A stretch of DNA of 64,000 nt from Rhodospirillales bacterium (GCA_014859895.1 JACZKS010000157.1:20685-84684); one strand, 5' to 3'. Shown: positions 9,778 through 19,248, counted from the first letter of the stretch. Notes: a model not told the origin generated them from the letters alone. A program made the numbers and translations.

Positions 9778-10717
9778 TGGATTCTTCCCGTCCCAGGACC
9801 GCCATCAGTTCGCGCCATTCGCGGGGGCTCATGCCGCTTTCCGCTTGCGTCACCGTTTCCCCGGCCAGCAGGTGGCGGATGACGGCGAGGCCTGAAGCCG
9901 AGATCTGGGCGCCGCCCATCCGGTAGTTGACGAAGGCGTCGTAGGTGACGGGAACCCAGCGCTTGACGGTTTCCAGCATGGCATCGGCATAGACGCGGAT
10001 CTCGTATTGGGCGTGCGGATCGGCCCTGAGGCTCAGGAAATGCAGCAGGTTGTGCAGGTCGATCTTCCAGTACCACTGGGTATAGGTGTTGAGCGTCAGG
10101 TTCATACGGGCCAGTTCGCGGGCCAGCCCCCGACGGGCGGGATCGCGCGGATTGCCCTCGGCGTCCTCGTTCAGCATCACCTCGTAGTCGGCGTGGCAGC
10201 GCTCGGCGTCCTCCTTGAGAACATTGAGCACGTAAGCCGCCTCCTCGCCTTCCAGAACATCGCCGCGGCCCTGACGGTTGGCGCTCGACTGGGTGCCCAG
10301 TTGCGCCGGCGCCGGGATGTAGTACTCGCGGTCCATGATGGAATAGCGCGCCGAGTACTCGTTGACGTTGGCGGTGCGGTGGCGAATCCACTGGCGGGCC
10401 ACGAAGATCGGCAGTTTGACGTGGTATTTGATTTCGCACATCTCGAACGGCGTCGTATGACGGTGCCGCATCAGGTAGCGGACAAGACCGGCGTCGTCCC
10501 TGGCTTTGCGGGTACCCTTGCCATAGGACACGCGCGCCGCCTGCACGATGGCGGCATCGTCGCCCATGTAGTCGATGACGCGCACGAATCCGTGGTCGAG
10601 CACCGGCAGGGGCTCATAGAGGATGTCCTCGAGCGCCGGCACGGTGGGACGGCGGGTTTGCCCCTGCTGGGCCCGGGCTTCGTCGATCTCGGCCCGCTGT
10701 TCCGGCGTCAGGTTCAT
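9767..10717 (-). CDS. thyX: ThyX, flavin-dependent thymidylate synthase
   Basis: This 316-residue enzyme methylates dUMP using FAD and methylenetetrahydrofolate. The ThyX signature RHR-x7-S is visible as [15 protein letters not shown], along with [20 protein letters not shown] and the C-terminal [20 protein letters not shown]. The ATG at 10717 has GGAGAAACGAGA upstream; a longer in-frame extension (to 10855) lacks a site and family similarity. The last residues (ESSHG) and the stop are encoded by the repeat that borders the GxxExxY gene, so the native C-terminus may have been altered by insertion. Confidence 0.96.
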   Translation of the reverse strand: MNLTPEQRAEIDEARAQQGQTRRPTVPALEDILYEPLPVLDHGFVRVIDYMGDDAAIVQAARVSYGKGTRKARDDAGLVRYLMRHRHTTPFEMCEIKYHVKLPIFVARQWIRHRTANVNEYSARYSIMDREYYIPAPAQLGTQSSANRQGRGDVLEGEEAAYVLNVLKEDAERCHADYEVMLNEDAEGNPRDPARRGLARELARMNLTLNTYTQWYWKIDLHNLLHFLSLRADPHAQYEIRVYADAMLETVKRWVPVTYDAFVNYRMGGAQISASGLAVIRHLLAGETVTQAESGMSPREWRELMAVLGREESSHG

Positions 10718-11004
10718 TCTCGTTTCTCCTTCAGGCTGGCGGCGCCACTTTACCCACTCGTCCGTCCACCGGAAAGGGCTTGGAGCCCATCCCGGCGAAA
10801 TCGCCGCCGAATCGACGCAACACCCGCGCCACCGCGCCATCCGTGGCGCCGGCATCCGACGTTCCGCGCCAATATTTGATCGTCACCGACTATCAAACCA
10901 TGGGTTAAGATCGATTTGATTTACCGCCAGCGCCCCCTCACCATCATACCAGAGGCCATACCATTCGCGGTCGAGCCCGAAACGGTTTGCAAAGCGAGGA
11001 CGCC

Positions 11005-12027
11005 ATGGACGGATTCAGGAACATCCTGCTCATACACGACGACGAGGCCGGATTCGAGTCCGCGTTGGCCAGGGCAGTGTCTCTGGCAAAGAGCAACGGC
11101 GCCACGCTGACGATCGCCGAGGTGATTCCCGGTCCGGCTGGCGGTCCGCTCGCTCGCCTCAACCCATTCGCTTCGGCTGCCCCGACACTCGATGAATCCG
11201 GCTATCGTGACCGCTTGGACGGCATCCTCGCCGAAGCCAGGCGTCGGAATGTGGATGTCAGGCCAGCCATTCTCCGGGGAGCGCCGGACGTCGAGATCGT
11301 CCGCACCGTTCTGCGGCAAGGCCATGACTTGGTCATCACGGCGGAGGAAAGCCGCTCGACCCTGGAGGGTGTTCTTTTCGGCAAGCCGTCGTCGCGAATC
11401 ATGCGTGCTTGTCCCTGCCCGGTGTGGGTCGTCAAGCCCGAGGCGGAAACCCGTTGCCGCCGCATCGTAGCGGCCATCGAAGCCGGAGGCGCGGACGGCG
11501 CCCCCGAAGACATCGATCAGGCGGTGTTGTCGCTGGCCGGCACGTTGGCCCGCGCCGAGGGGTGCAAGCTCGATATCGTCCACGCCTGGGACTTCAAGGG
11601 GCGGGACCTGGAAACCAGCCGCTCGGAACTGACGCCGTCGATGTGGAGGGCGTTATACCGACGCAATCGCCTGGCCCACGCGAAGACCCTGCGCGGCGTA
11701 CTCTCCCGGTTCGACCTCGACGGTATCGACCATGAAGTGCATATGCCGAAAGGTGATCCCTATCGGGTCCTGCTGGGGTTTTCGTGGAAAGACGACGTCG
11801 ACCTGATCGTCGCCGGGACAGTCAGCCGGACGGGCTTGGACCGCTTCATCTACAGCAACCTGGTTGAGCGCATCCTGCCGCTGGCCGATTGCGCGGTGCT
11901 GGCCGTCAAGTCCGCCGCTTTCGTGCCGTCGATCGAAAAGGCCGCTTCCCATAGGCCGACTCGCCCGGTGGCCGTTGGTCAGCGCATGGGTATGACTTCG
12001 GGAACCTTTTCCGAGAGAATACGCTGA
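11005..12027 (+). CDS. Tandem-domain universal stress protein (UspA family)
   Basis: This 340-residue protein has two Usp domains: residues 1-150 (MDGFRNILLIHDDEAG ... HDLVITAEES ... LFGKPSSRIMRACPCPVWVV) and 155-310 (CRRIVAAIEAGG ... VDLIVAGTVSRTGLD ... SNLVERILPLADCAVLAVK). The first domain ends in the G-(2)-x-G-(9)-S/T-like ATP-binding pattern. The second has the TVSRTGLDRFIYSNLVERIL variant. Members act in stress survival; a specific role cannot be read. Start ATG 11005 has GCGAGGA upstream and is preferred to TTG 10987. Its last 49 nt overlap the convergent LysR gene. Confidence 0.88.
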   Translation: MDGFRNILLIHDDEAGFESALARAVSLAKSNGATLTIAEVIPGPAGGPLARLNPFASAAPTLDESGYRDRLDGILAEARRRNVDVRPAILRGAPDVEIVRTVLRQGHDLVITAEESRSTLEGVLFGKPSSRIMRACPCPVWVVKPEAETRCRRIVAAIEAGGADGAPEDIDQAVLSLAGTLARAEGCKLDIVHAWDFKGRDLETSRSELTPSMWRALYRRNRLAHAKTLRGVLSRFDLDGIDHEVHMPKGDPYRVLLGFSWKDDVDLIVAGTVSRTGLDRFIYSNLVERILPLADCAVLAVKSAAFVPSIEKAASHRPTRPVAVGQRMGMTSGTFSERIR

Positions 12028-12899
12028 AACAAATCGGCCAGAATGGAGAACTCGGCGGCCCGGGCCGACTGCCGCCGCCAAACCATGCCGACGACCCGGC
12101 TCGGCGGCCGGCTGCGCAGGGGACGCGCAACGACGTTCTGGTCCTTGGGAATTTCGGAGCGGGCATAGAGGGCAGGCAGGAGGGCGAGCCCCATGCCCAT
12201 GCCGACCATCAGTCTCAGGGTGTCCAGGCTGGTCCCGCCGAAATCCAGCGAAATGCTGGCCCCGACCTGGACGCACAGCTCGCGGACCTGCTCGTACAGC
12301 CGATGCCCCGGTTCGAGCGCCAGCACGGTTTCCCCCCTGAGGTCGGCGCGTTCGATGGCGTCCTTGTGGGTCAGCGGATGATCGGCCGGCAGCGCGACCA
12401 CCAGGGGCTCGCGGTACAAGGAAACGACGGTCAAATCCATCCCGCTGATCGGCAGTGGCGTCAGCAGGGCATCGAAAGTTCCATCGTTCAGCCCCTCCTG
12501 CAAGGTCAAGGTCACCCGTTCACGAAGATAAAGCTTGAGATAGGGGTAGGTCCGATGCAGATCGGGCAGCAGATGCGGCAGCAGATAGGGGCCGACCGTC
12601 GGCAGAACCCCCACGCGTACCGTTCCCCCGAACGGTGCGCCGCCATATTTCGCCAGTTCGACGATGTCGTTGACGTCACTCAGAACCCGCTTGGCGCGCG
12701 CCGCGATTTCCTTGCCGATCGGAGTCAGGACGACGCGCGAACGGCTGCGCTCGACCAGTTGCACGCCCAGCCGTTCCTCGAGGTCCTGGAGTTGGCCGCT
12801 GAGAGTCGGCTGGCTAACGTTGGATAAAGCGGCCGCCCGCCGGAAGTGTAGGGTCTCGGCCACGGCAACGAGGTATCGCAGTCGTTTCAGCGTCGGCAT
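11979..12899 (-). CDS. OxyR-like LysR-family regulator lacking the first redox cysteine
   Basis: This 306-residue LTTR has the winged helix at residues 1-60 (RYLVAVAETLHFRRAAALSN, VSQPTLSGQLQDLEERLGVQ) and an effector domain closely following OxyR (VGVLPTVGPYLLPHLLPDLH; GTSLDTLRLMVGMGMGLALL). In E. coli OxyR the peroxide-sensing pair is Cys199 and Cys208 in 'GHCLRDQAMGFC'; here the segment is 'GHRLYEQVRELC', so Arg200 replaces the peroxidatic cysteine and only Cys209 remains. A normal OxyR disulfide cannot form. It is divergent from the DUF465-nhaA pair and overlaps the usp gene end to end. Confidence 0.9.
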   Translation of the reverse strand: MPTLKRLRYLVAVAETLHFRRAAALSNVSQPTLSGQLQDLEERLGVQLVERSRSRVVLTPIGKEIAARAKRVLSDVNDIVELAKYGGAPFGGTVRVGVLPTVGPYLLPHLLPDLHRTYPYLKLYLRERVTLTLQEGLNDGTFDALLTPLPISGMDLTVVSLYREPLVVALPADHPLTHKDAIERADLRGETVLALEPGHRLYEQVRELCVQVGASISLDFGGTSLDTLRLMVGMGMGLALLPALYARSEIPKDQNVVARPLRSRPPSRVVGMVWRRQSARAAEFSILADLFQRILSEKVPEVIPMR

Positions 12900-13119
12900 T
12901 CACGAGTTTCCTTCATCGGGCGCACACTGGTCGGATCGAGTTTCATGATAGGAAAATCCGAACAAACAGCATGCAGTTATCGATTAGAACTACCAAACTC
13001 TTTTCCCCATTATATCAAGGATCGTGACGCAACATCTACGCTCCGGCCGCGTTCCCCCATAGATGCCCCCCGCGCGCGGTCGGAGCAGGTGTACGACTGA
13101 TATAGGTAGGGAGTCAGGC

Positions 13120-13449
13120 ATGGCAGCCTCTCGGTCGGAAGCTTTGATCGCCTCGGAGGCCGAGGATCTGGTGTTCCGCCATCGCACGCTGATCTCGGCG
13201 CAACGGATCCTGGAGGCGGAACTGCACGTGGCGTTGGGCCCGTTGCACCGGGACGACCTTACCGTTCAGCGGCTTCGGCGTCTCAAGGTCTATCTCAGAA
13301 ACTCGATCGTGGCCCTGGAGAAGCGGATGGAAGCCGTGGGCGTAGCCATAACCGACGACACCGGCTCACCGCGCACTCTGTCGCCGCGACCGACCAAAGA
13401 ATACGCGCCCGGCATCCCCCCGTACGGGCCGGCGCTACCCGGGGACTGA
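13120..13449 (+). CDS. Small charged helical protein, DUF465/YdcH-like
   Basis: This 109-residue protein is mostly helical in residues 5-75 and has the DUF465-like pattern of a long helix (SEAEDLVFRHRTLISAQRIL), a turn with HRDDLTVQRLRRLKVYLRN and a second basic helix (SIVALEKRMEAVGV); the last 35 residues are proline-rich and probably disordered. The match to the family is partial. Start ATG 13120 has AGGGAG upstream. It lies 64 bp before nhaA and is divergent from the OxyR-like gene. Function unknown. Confidence 0.55.
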   Translation: MAASRSEALIASEAEDLVFRHRTLISAQRILEAELHVALGPLHRDDLTVQRLRRLKVYLRNSIVALEKRMEAVGVAITDDTGSPRTLSPRPTKEYAPGIPPYGPALPGD

Positions 13450-13513
13450 CGCGTGCACCGCGCCTTCGAACCGAGGGCAAAAACCGCAAAGGAAAAGAAG
13501 AAAGGACGATGAA

Positions 13514-14755
13514 ATGAGGTCATCCCACAGCGGGCGCTTGGCAGCGTTCTTCGCGAGCGAGGTGTCGGGCGGCGTAATGTTGATGGTGGCGGCCGTGTTG
13601 GCCATCGGCCTCTACAACTCGCCCCTGGACTGGCTCTACAGGACTCTGCTGGACACCCCCGTCGTCGTTCGGATCGGTGCGCTGGCCATCGACAAGCCGC
13701 TGCTGCTGTGGATCAACGACGGCCTGATGGTGATCTTCTTTTTTCATGTCGGCCTCGAGATCAAGCGCGAGATGGTGGAGGGACGCCTGTCCAGTTGGAA
13801 GCAGGCCTCCCTTCCCGCCATCGCCGCGGCGGGCGGCATGTTGGTTCCCGCCCTCATCTACATCGCGCTGAACCAAGGCGATCCGACCGCCCTCAGGGGC
13901 TGGGCCATTCCGGCGGCAACCGACATCGCGTTCGCCTTGGGGGCACTGGCTCTGCTCGGCAAGCGGGCTCCTATTTCGCTGAAGATCTTCCTGCTGGCTC
14001 TCGCCATCCTCGACGATCTGGGTGCCATCGTCATCATCGCCATCTTCTACACCGACCACCTTTCGGTCACGGCGCTTTCCATCGCCGTGGCCGGCGCCGG
14101 CGTGCTCTTCGCCATGAACATGAAGGGCGTCACGCGAATTTCGCCGTATCTGATCATCGGCGTCATCATGTGGGTGTGCGTCCTGAAATCGGGGGTGCAT
14201 GCGACGCTGGCCGGTGTGGTGATCGCGCTTACCATTCCGTTGCGCGTTCCCGGCGGCAGCGAGTCCTCGCCACTCCACCATCTCGAACACGTTTTGTTGC
14301 CGTGGGTGGCATTCGGCGTCATGCCCATCTTCGCCTTCGCCAATGCCGGGGTGTCCCTGACCGGCTTCTCGCTGAACACGCTTCTGGCACCGGTCCCGCT
14401 TGGCATCGCGCTTGGCCTCTTCATCGGCAAGCAGGTCGGCATCCTCGGCTTCTCGTGGGCGGCGATCAGGCTGGGGGTGTGCGCGATGCCCGCCGGCGTC
14501 AACTGGGCGCAGATGCACGGCATCGCCATCCTGGCCGGCATCGGTTTCACCATGAGCCTGTTCATCGGCACGCTGGCGTTCGCCGATCCGGCCAACGCCG
14601 CGGCCGTGCGTTTCGGCGTACTTTCCGGCTCACTCCTCTCCGGCATAACGGGATATTGGTTGCTCCGCCTGGCCGGCGAGAAGCAGGCGGAAAAGTCCCG
14701 TCATCCCGCCGGGTCCCGCCACATGGAACCGTCGATGTCGAGCCTGCGCAACTGA
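13514..14755 (+). CDS. nhaA: NhaA, Na+/H+ antiporter
   Basis: This 413-residue polytopic inner-membrane protein has about 11-12 predicted helices. Family motifs are NDGLMVIFFFHVGLEIKREM, PAATDIAFALGALALLGKRA, the double aspartate ILDDLGAIVIIAIFYTDHLS that binds Na+ and protons, and the late GIGFTMSLFIGTLAF. It exchanges sodium for protons and protects against salt and alkaline pH. The ATG at 13514 follows a purine-rich AAAGGACGATGAA run. A strong terminator follows. The divergent LysR gene is a plausible regulator, by position only. Confidence 0.97.
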   Translation: MRSSHSGRLAAFFASEVSGGVMLMVAAVLAIGLYNSPLDWLYRTLLDTPVVVRIGALAIDKPLLLWINDGLMVIFFFHVGLEIKREMVEGRLSSWKQASLPAIAAAGGMLVPALIYIALNQGDPTALRGWAIPAATDIAFALGALALLGKRAPISLKIFLLALAILDDLGAIVIIAIFYTDHLSVTALSIAVAGAGVLFAMNMKGVTRISPYLIIGVIMWVCVLKSGVHATLAGVVIALTIPLRVPGGSESSPLHHLEHVLLPWVAFGVMPIFAFANAGVSLTGFSLNTLLAPVPLGIALGLFIGKQVGILGFSWAAIRLGVCAMPAGVNWAQMHGIAILAGIGFTMSLFIGTLAFADPANAAAVRFGVLSGSLLSGITGYWLLRLAGEKQAEKSRHPAGSRHMEPSMSSLRN

Positions 14756-14780
14756 GGCGCAACGGACCGGTCATCCGGGC

Positions 14781-14815
14781 AAATCGGCGGCGGAGACCAT
14801 CCGCCGCCGATTTTT
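14781..14815 (+). terminator. Intrinsic terminator of nhaA
   Basis: A perfect 14-bp stem (AAATCGGCGGCGGA / TCCGCCGCCGATTT) with a 5-nt loop is followed by TTG. It begins 25 bp after the nhaA stop and separates nhaA from the tmRNA gene. Confidence 0.93.
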
Positions 14816-14884
14816 GTCCGCTATCGGCGCGCCGCGCTTGCCGTCCCCCTTTCCTCGCTCCCGCGTAAAGACTATATTCAGGGG

Positions 14885-15178
14885 GTCGGGAAACCGACTA
14901 TGGCGATAAACGCCTTACGGAATAAGCGTAGCGGACCCGGGGGCGGTACCCGGCGCCTCCACCAGTTTTTTCTTGGCCGGTCATCCGCGGCGGAGCCGGC
15001 CATCCCCTGGGGGCGAAATAGGATCGACGCGCGTGGTAAAGGTAAGGTTTTTGCCCGGCATGGTATCCGCCGTTATCGGGCCACGCTTACAGATGCCAAC
15101 GACAACGAGGCATTTGCTGTAGCCGCTTAGCGGCAACGGGGTTCGGGGGGCACCTGGCAACAGAAGCCCCCCACTTTC
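14885..15178 (+). ncRNA. ssrA: tmRNA (SsrA), circularly permuted two-piece form
   Basis: The gene is permuted as in alphaproteobacteria. The acceptor piece comes first and ends GCGCCTCCACCA (14952-14964), with a T-arm-like hairpin just before it (CCGGG-GGCGGTA-CCCGG). A 44-nt spacer with a GGCCGG/CCGGCC hairpin follows. The coding piece begins GGGGGCGAAATAGGATCGACG at 15009; its first seven bases pair with CGCCTCC (14954-14960), giving a 7-bp acceptor stem with one G-U. The tag reading frame is at 15095-15130, and a G/C pseudoknot region (GGGGGGC ... GCCCCCC) follows. A TATATT box at 14873-14878 places the 5' end near 14885. The outer ends are approximate. Confidence 0.93.
15095..15130 (+). 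other. SsrA tag reading frame (ANDNEAFAVAA, stop)
   Basis: The resume codon is GCC at 15095 and the frame ends TAG at 15128-15130, encoding ANDNEAFAVAA. With the alanine carried by tmRNA the full tag would be 12 residues. The Caulobacter tag known to me is AANDNFAEEFAVAA, so the middle is two residues shorter here while the AAND start and the ClpX-recognised AVAA end are kept. Confidence 0.92.
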
Positions 15179-15218
15179 CGCCCGCCGCCAACAGGGGACC
15201 ACAACAGGGACCGACCGA

Positions 15219-15740
15219 ATGATCGCCGACGCTCTCCGCTACGACCAATGGATCGCCGACGCCCTGTCCGGCGTCGTCAAGCGGGCCTTGGCCCTGGCCG
15301 CGTCGGAAGGGCTGCCGGGCGACCACCACTTCTACGTCACCTTTCGCACCGGTGCCCCGGGCGTCAACATGCCGAGCCATCTCAAGGCCCGCTACCCCGA
15401 GGACATGACTATCGTGCTGCAGCACCAGTACTCGGACCTGATGGTCGACGACGTCGCCGTCTCCGTCACGCTGAAGTTCCAGGGGCGCAGCGCCCGTCTG
15501 GTGATCCCGTTTACCGCCATGACGGCATTCGCCGATCCGTCGGTCAATTTCGGGCTCCAACTCAAACCCGCCGCGCCGGCCGCCGTCAAGACGGTCGGCG
15601 AAGCCGCCGGCACCAAGGCCAAACCGGCCCCCGCCCCCGCGGTCAAGACCGCCCTGCCACCGCAGGCGGCCGATGCTGCCGCCGAGGACAAGAAGAAGGG
15701 AGAGGTTATCGCCCTCGACGCCTTCCGCAAGAAGTCCTGA
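15219..15740 (+). CDS. sspB: SspB, ClpXP adaptor for SsrA-tagged proteins (alphaproteobacterial type)
   Basis: This 173-residue protein has the SspB domain in residues 1-115 ([72 protein letters not shown]), a flexible Ala/Pro/Lys linker and a terminal ClpX-binding tail [12 protein letters not shown]. It tethers tmRNA-tagged proteins to ClpXP for degradation. It starts about 40 bp after the tmRNA gene, so tag and adaptor are adjacent. The fumarase gene follows after 80 bp on the same strand. Confidence 0.93.
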   Translation: MIADALRYDQWIADALSGVVKRALALAASEGLPGDHHFYVTFRTGAPGVNMPSHLKARYPEDMTIVLQHQYSDLMVDDVAVSVTLKFQGRSARLVIPFTAMTAFADPSVNFGLQLKPAAPAAVKTVGEAAGTKAKPAPAPAVKTALPPQAADAAAEDKKKGEVIALDAFRKKS

Positions 15741-15820
15741 CGCCCTCCCGCCATCGCCGCCATGCCGAATCCCCGCCCGGGGATGAATTCGTTCAAGAAG
15801 CCGAGATAGGGAAACCAGCC

Positions 15821-17446
15821 ATGAGCGAGTACGTCCACCACGAAATGTTCCCACTGGGCCGCGACGACACGCCCTATCGCCTGCTCTCCGCCGACGCCGT
15901 AAAGGTGGTGAAGCTTGATGAACGGACCCTGCTCAAGGTCGACCCCGCCGCCTTGACCAAGCTGACCGAAGCGGCGATCCACGACACCCAACACCTGCTC
16001 AGGCCCACCCATCTGGCGCAACTAGGCCATATCCTGGATGATCCCGAAGCCTCGCCCAACGACCGTTTCATGGCCCTGGAGCTGCTGAAGAATGCGGTGA
16101 TCTCCGCCGACGGTGTCCTGCCCATGTGCCAGGACACCGGCACCATCATCGTCATGGGCAAGAAGGGCGAGAACGTGTTTACCGGCGCCAACGACGAGGC
16201 CGCCATCGCCGAAGGCATCTTGAATACTTTCGCCAAGGACAACTTGCGCTACAGCCAGGTTTCGCCGCTCGACATGTTCGAGGAGGTCAACACCGGCAAC
16301 AACCTGCCGGCCCAGATCGAGATCTATGCGACGCCCGGCGACGAATACAAGTTCCTGTTCGTCGCCAAGGGCGGTGGCTCGGCCAACAAGACTTTCCTGT
16401 TTCAGGAAACCAAGGCGCTGCTCAATCCGGCAAGCCTGATGAAATTCGTCGATGCCAAGATCCGCACGCTGGGCACCGCCGCCTGCCCGCCCTATCACCT
16501 GGCGCTGGTCATCGGCGGCACCTCGGCCGAACTGACGCTCAAGACGGTGAAACTGGCCAGCACCCATTACCTCGACGCCCTGCCCACCAAGGGCGGCAAG
16601 TTGGGCCAGGCCTTCCGCGACGTGGAACTGGAGGAGAAGATCCTCGAGATGACCCAGAAGATGGGCATCGGCGCCCAGTTCGGCGGCAAATACTTCTGCC
16701 ATGACGTCCGCGTCATCCGCCTGCCCCGCCACGGCGCCTCCTGCCCGGTGGGGCTGGGCGTCTCGTGCTCGGCCGACCGCCAGATCAAAGGCAAGATCAC
16801 CAGGGACGGCGTCTTCCTGGAACAGCTGGAAACCGACCCCGCCAAGTACCTGCCCGAAATCCGCGGTCACAGCCCGGCCCACGAGATCGTGCGCATCGAC
16901 CTCAACCAGCCGATGGAAGCCATCCGGGCGGAGCTTTCCAGGCACCCGATCAAGACCCTGGTGTCGCTTTCCGGCCCGATGATCGTGGCGCGCGACATCG
17001 CTCATGCCAAGCTCAAGGAGCGCCTCGACGCCGGACAGGGCCTGCCGCAGTACTTCAAGGACCATCCTGTTTACTACGCCGGCCCGGCCAAGACGCCCAA
17101 GGGATACGCCTCGGGCTCCTTCGGGCCGACCACGGCCGGGCGCATGGACAGCTACGTCGACCTTTTCCAGGCCAACGGCGGCAGCCTGGTCATGGTGGCC
17201 AAGGGCAACCGCTCCCAGCAGGTAACCGATGCCTGCAGGAAGCACGGCGGCTTTTACCTGGCCTCCCCCGGCGGCCCGGCGGCGCGCTTGGCGCATGACT
17301 GCATCAAGAAGGTCGAGTGCATCGAATATCCCGAACTCGGCATGGAAGCGGTCTGGCGCATCGAGATCGAGGACTTCCCGGCCGCCATCTGCGTCGACGA
17401 CAAGGGCAACGATTTCTTCGCCGAATTGATCAACGCGGCCCACTGA
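15821..17446 (+). CDS. fumA: Class I (4Fe-4S) fumarate hydratase
   Basis: This 541-residue protein is a single-chain class I fumarase. The three cluster cysteines are in [26 protein letters not shown] and [11 protein letters not shown]; the C-terminal beta-domain includes [20 protein letters not shown] and [18 protein letters not shown]. It interconverts fumarate and malate in the TCA cycle. A long in-frame extension upstream of ATG 15821 is out-of-frame sspB and has no similarity. These enzymes are sensitive to oxygen and superoxide; the oxygen-stable class II enzyme is encoded 1.8 kb downstream. The symbol follows E. coli usage. Confidence 0.96.
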   Translation: MSEYVHHEMFPLGRDDTPYRLLSADAVKVVKLDERTLLKVDPAALTKLTEAAIHDTQHLLRPTHLAQLGHILDDPEASPNDRFMALELLKNAVISADGVLPMCQDTGTIIVMGKKGENVFTGANDEAAIAEGILNTFAKDNLRYSQVSPLDMFEEVNTGNNLPAQIEIYATPGDEYKFLFVAKGGGSANKTFLFQETKALLNPASLMKFVDAKIRTLGTAACPPYHLALVIGGTSAELTLKTVKLASTHYLDALPTKGGKLGQAFRDVELEEKILEMTQKMGIGAQFGGKYFCHDVRVIRLPRHGASCPVGLGVSCSADRQIKGKITRDGVFLEQLETDPAKYLPEIRGHSPAHEIVRIDLNQPMEAIRAELSRHPIKTLVSLSGPMIVARDIAHAKLKERLDAGQGLPQYFKDHPVYYAGPAKTPKGYASGSFGPTTAGRMDSYVDLFQANGGSLVMVAKGNRSQQVTDACRKHGGFYLASPGGPAARLAHDCIKKVECIEYPELGMEAVWRIEIEDFPAAICVDDKGNDFFAELINAAH

Positions 17447-17506
17447 AGGCCCGGACTTCGGGCGAGGCCGCGGCGCGGCCTTCCCGATAACGTAAAAGGA
17501 AACGCC

Positions 17507-18100
17507 ATGAAACTTCCCGAGCCCCGGTGCGCCGGAGGCATGTCCCTGGCCCAGGCACTGTACGAGCGCCGCTCCATACGCGCCTATGCCGAAACCCCGC
17601 TCACGCTCGGCGATGCCGCCCAGCTTCTGTGGTCGGCCTCCGGCATCACCTCGCCCGAGGGGTTCCGCACGACGCCATCGGCGGGGGCGACCTTTCCGCT
17701 GGAGACCTACCTGATCGCCGGCGCCGTCGATGGGCTGGCGGCCGGCGTCTACCGCTATGATCCGGCCGCCCATGGCCTCAACCGCACGGCAGCGGGAGAC
17801 ATCCGCGCCGATTTGGCCGCCGCCTGCATGAACCAGTCCTGCGTCGCCACCTGCGCCGCCGCCATCCTGTTCGGCGCCGTGTTCGAGCGGACCACCGCCA
17901 AGTACGGCGACATGGGAAACGGCTTCGTTCTGCTGGAGGCGGGACACGCCGCGCAAAACGTCTCGTTGCAGGCGGTGGCCCTGGGACTGGGCGCGGTGGC
18001 CATCGGGGCACTCGACGAGCAACGATTGAAGTCGCTGGCCGCCATGGGTGACAATGAGAAGCCGGTCTACATGATGGTGTTCGGAAAACCTAACTCTTGA
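17507..18100 (+). CDS. SagB-type nitroreductase-family FMN oxidoreductase
   Basis: This 197-residue protein has the nitroreductase fold with the family start LAQALYERRSIRAYAETPLT, LGDAAQLLWSASGITSPEGF, RTTPSAGATFPLETYLIAG, and the late GHAAQNVSLQAVALGLGAVA followed by PVYMMVFGKP. The SagB-like layout (RRSIR, then TTPSAGATFPLE) indicates flavin binding and NAD(P)H-type redox chemistry, but not the substrate. It ends 15 bp before the C_GCAxxG_C_C gene, and the two look like an operon within the fumarase cluster. Confidence 0.9.
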   Translation: MKLPEPRCAGGMSLAQALYERRSIRAYAETPLTLGDAAQLLWSASGITSPEGFRTTPSAGATFPLETYLIAGAVDGLAAGVYRYDPAAHGLNRTAAGDIRADLAAACMNQSCVATCAAAILFGAVFERTTAKYGDMGNGFVLLEAGHAAQNVSLQAVALGLGAVAIGALDEQRLKSLAAMGDNEKPVYMMVFGKPNS

Positions 18101-18115
18101 AGAGGGAGGAAGCCG

Positions 18116-18556
18116 ATGTCGAGGAGGGTCGAAAGGGCCGTCGAACTGTTCGGGCCCGACAAGTGTAATTGCAGCCAGGCCATGGCGGTTGCCTTCGCCA
18201 GCGCCGTGGGCCTTGAGGAAACCGCCGCCATGAACGCCGGCCGCGGCTTCGGCGCTGGCATCGCCGCCCACGGGCTAACCTGCGGGGCGGTGACTGGGGC
18301 GGTCATGACGCTGGGCATTCGCGCCGCCAAGCTGACTAAGAACGAGAAGGACGCCAAGACCAAGGCCTACGAGATGGCCCATCGCTTCACCGAGCGCTTC
18401 AAGGCCCGCCACGGCACCCTCGGATGCAAGGAACTGATCGGCGTCGACCTGGCAACCGAGGCGGGCCGCAAGCTCAATGCCGACATGCAGATCACCCGCC
18501 GGCTGTGCCCCAACTTCGTGCGCTCCGCCGCAGAAATCGTCGACGACCTGCTCTGA
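18116..18556 (+). CDS. C_GCAxxG_C_C family protein
   Basis: This 146-residue protein matches PF09719 in its cysteine layout: CNCSQAM near residue 17, LTCGAVTGAVMTLG at about 55, LGCKELIG at about 103 and LCPNFVRSAAEIVDDLL at the end. The spaced cysteines suggest a metal or cluster site, probably for electron transfer; members are often encoded by redox genes, but no reaction is established. It begins 15 bp after the nitroreductase, with GAGGGAGG upstream of the ATG, so the pair probably acts together. Confidence 0.85.
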   Translation: MSRRVERAVELFGPDKCNCSQAMAVAFASAVGLEETAAMNAGRGFGAGIAAHGLTCGAVTGAVMTLGIRAAKLTKNEKDAKTKAYEMAHRFTERFKARHGTLGCKELIGVDLATEAGRKLNADMQITRRLCPNFVRSAAEIVDDLL

Positions 18557-18579
18557 GCCCGGCCAGCCCGGCTCCGCCG

Positions 18580-19203
18580 ATGGATTTCCTGTTCGACGGT
18601 CCCGACGACGCCCCGGCGACGCTGGCGCTCGCCCACGGCGCCGGGGCGCCGATGGATTCGCCCTTCATGGTCTTTTTCGCCGAGGGTTTGGCGGCACGCG
18701 GTCTGCGGGTCGTCCGCTTCGAGTTCCCTTACATGGCCGGACGGCGGACCGATGACCGCAAGCGCGGTCCCGACCGCCCGGACGTATTGCTGGCCGCCTG
18801 GCGCGAAGCCATCGGGAAACTGGGCGATCCCGGACGGCTGATCATCGGCGGCAAGTCTATGGGCGGACGCATCGCCAGCCTGATCGCCGACGAAGCCGGC
18901 GTCGCCGGGTTGGTTTGCCTGGGCTATCCGTTCCATCCGCCGCGCCGTCCGGCGACACTCCGTACTGCCCATCTGGCCGGTCTCGCCACTCCCACCCTTA
19001 TCGTGCAGGGCACCCGCGACCCCTTGGGCCGGCCCGAGGAGGTGGCGGGCTATGCCCTATCGGCGGCCATCCGCCTCTGCTGGGTCGAGGACGGCGACCA
19101 CGATCTTGTCCCGCGCAAGCGATCGGGACGCACCCGCGCCGAGAATTGGCAAAAAGGAGTAGAGGCGGCTGCGCAGTTCGCCTCGGCCTGCATAATCGGG
19201 TAA
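18580..19203 (+). CDS. Small alpha/beta hydrolase (KANL3/Tex30-like)
   Basis: This 207-residue protein has a compact alpha/beta-hydrolase fold: LALAHGAGAPMDSPFM near the N-terminus, the nucleophile elbow GGKSMGGR at about residue 90, the acid loop VQGTRDPLGRPEE, and the catalytic histidine in EDGDHDLVPRK. This is the COG3571-like dienelactone-hydrolase-type group. The substrate is unknown. I start at ATG 18580, 23 bp after the preceding gene; longer in-frame extensions are antisense or out-of-frame to it. It sits between the C_GCAxxG_C_C gene and fumC. Confidence 0.85.
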   Translation: MDFLFDGPDDAPATLALAHGAGAPMDSPFMVFFAEGLAARGLRVVRFEFPYMAGRRTDDRKRGPDRPDVLLAAWREAIGKLGDPGRLIIGGKSMGGRIASLIADEAGVAGLVCLGYPFHPPRRPATLRTAHLAGLATPTLIVQGTRDPLGRPEEVAGYALSAAIRLCWVEDGDHDLVPRKRSGRTRAENWQKGVEAAAQFASACIIG

Positions 19204-19248
19204 AATCAGTCAACAACGACCCACAACCGCATCCAGGGAGGTCCCCGA

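Noticed and set aside
13120..13449. Possibility that the small gene before nhaA encodes a membrane or antiporter subunit
   Set aside because: It has no hydrophobic segment; it is a charged helical protein.
14900..15130. A 76-residue open reading frame on the plus strand
   Set aside because: It runs through the two tmRNA pieces and ends at the tag stop codon; only the last 11 codons are translated, as the SsrA tag.
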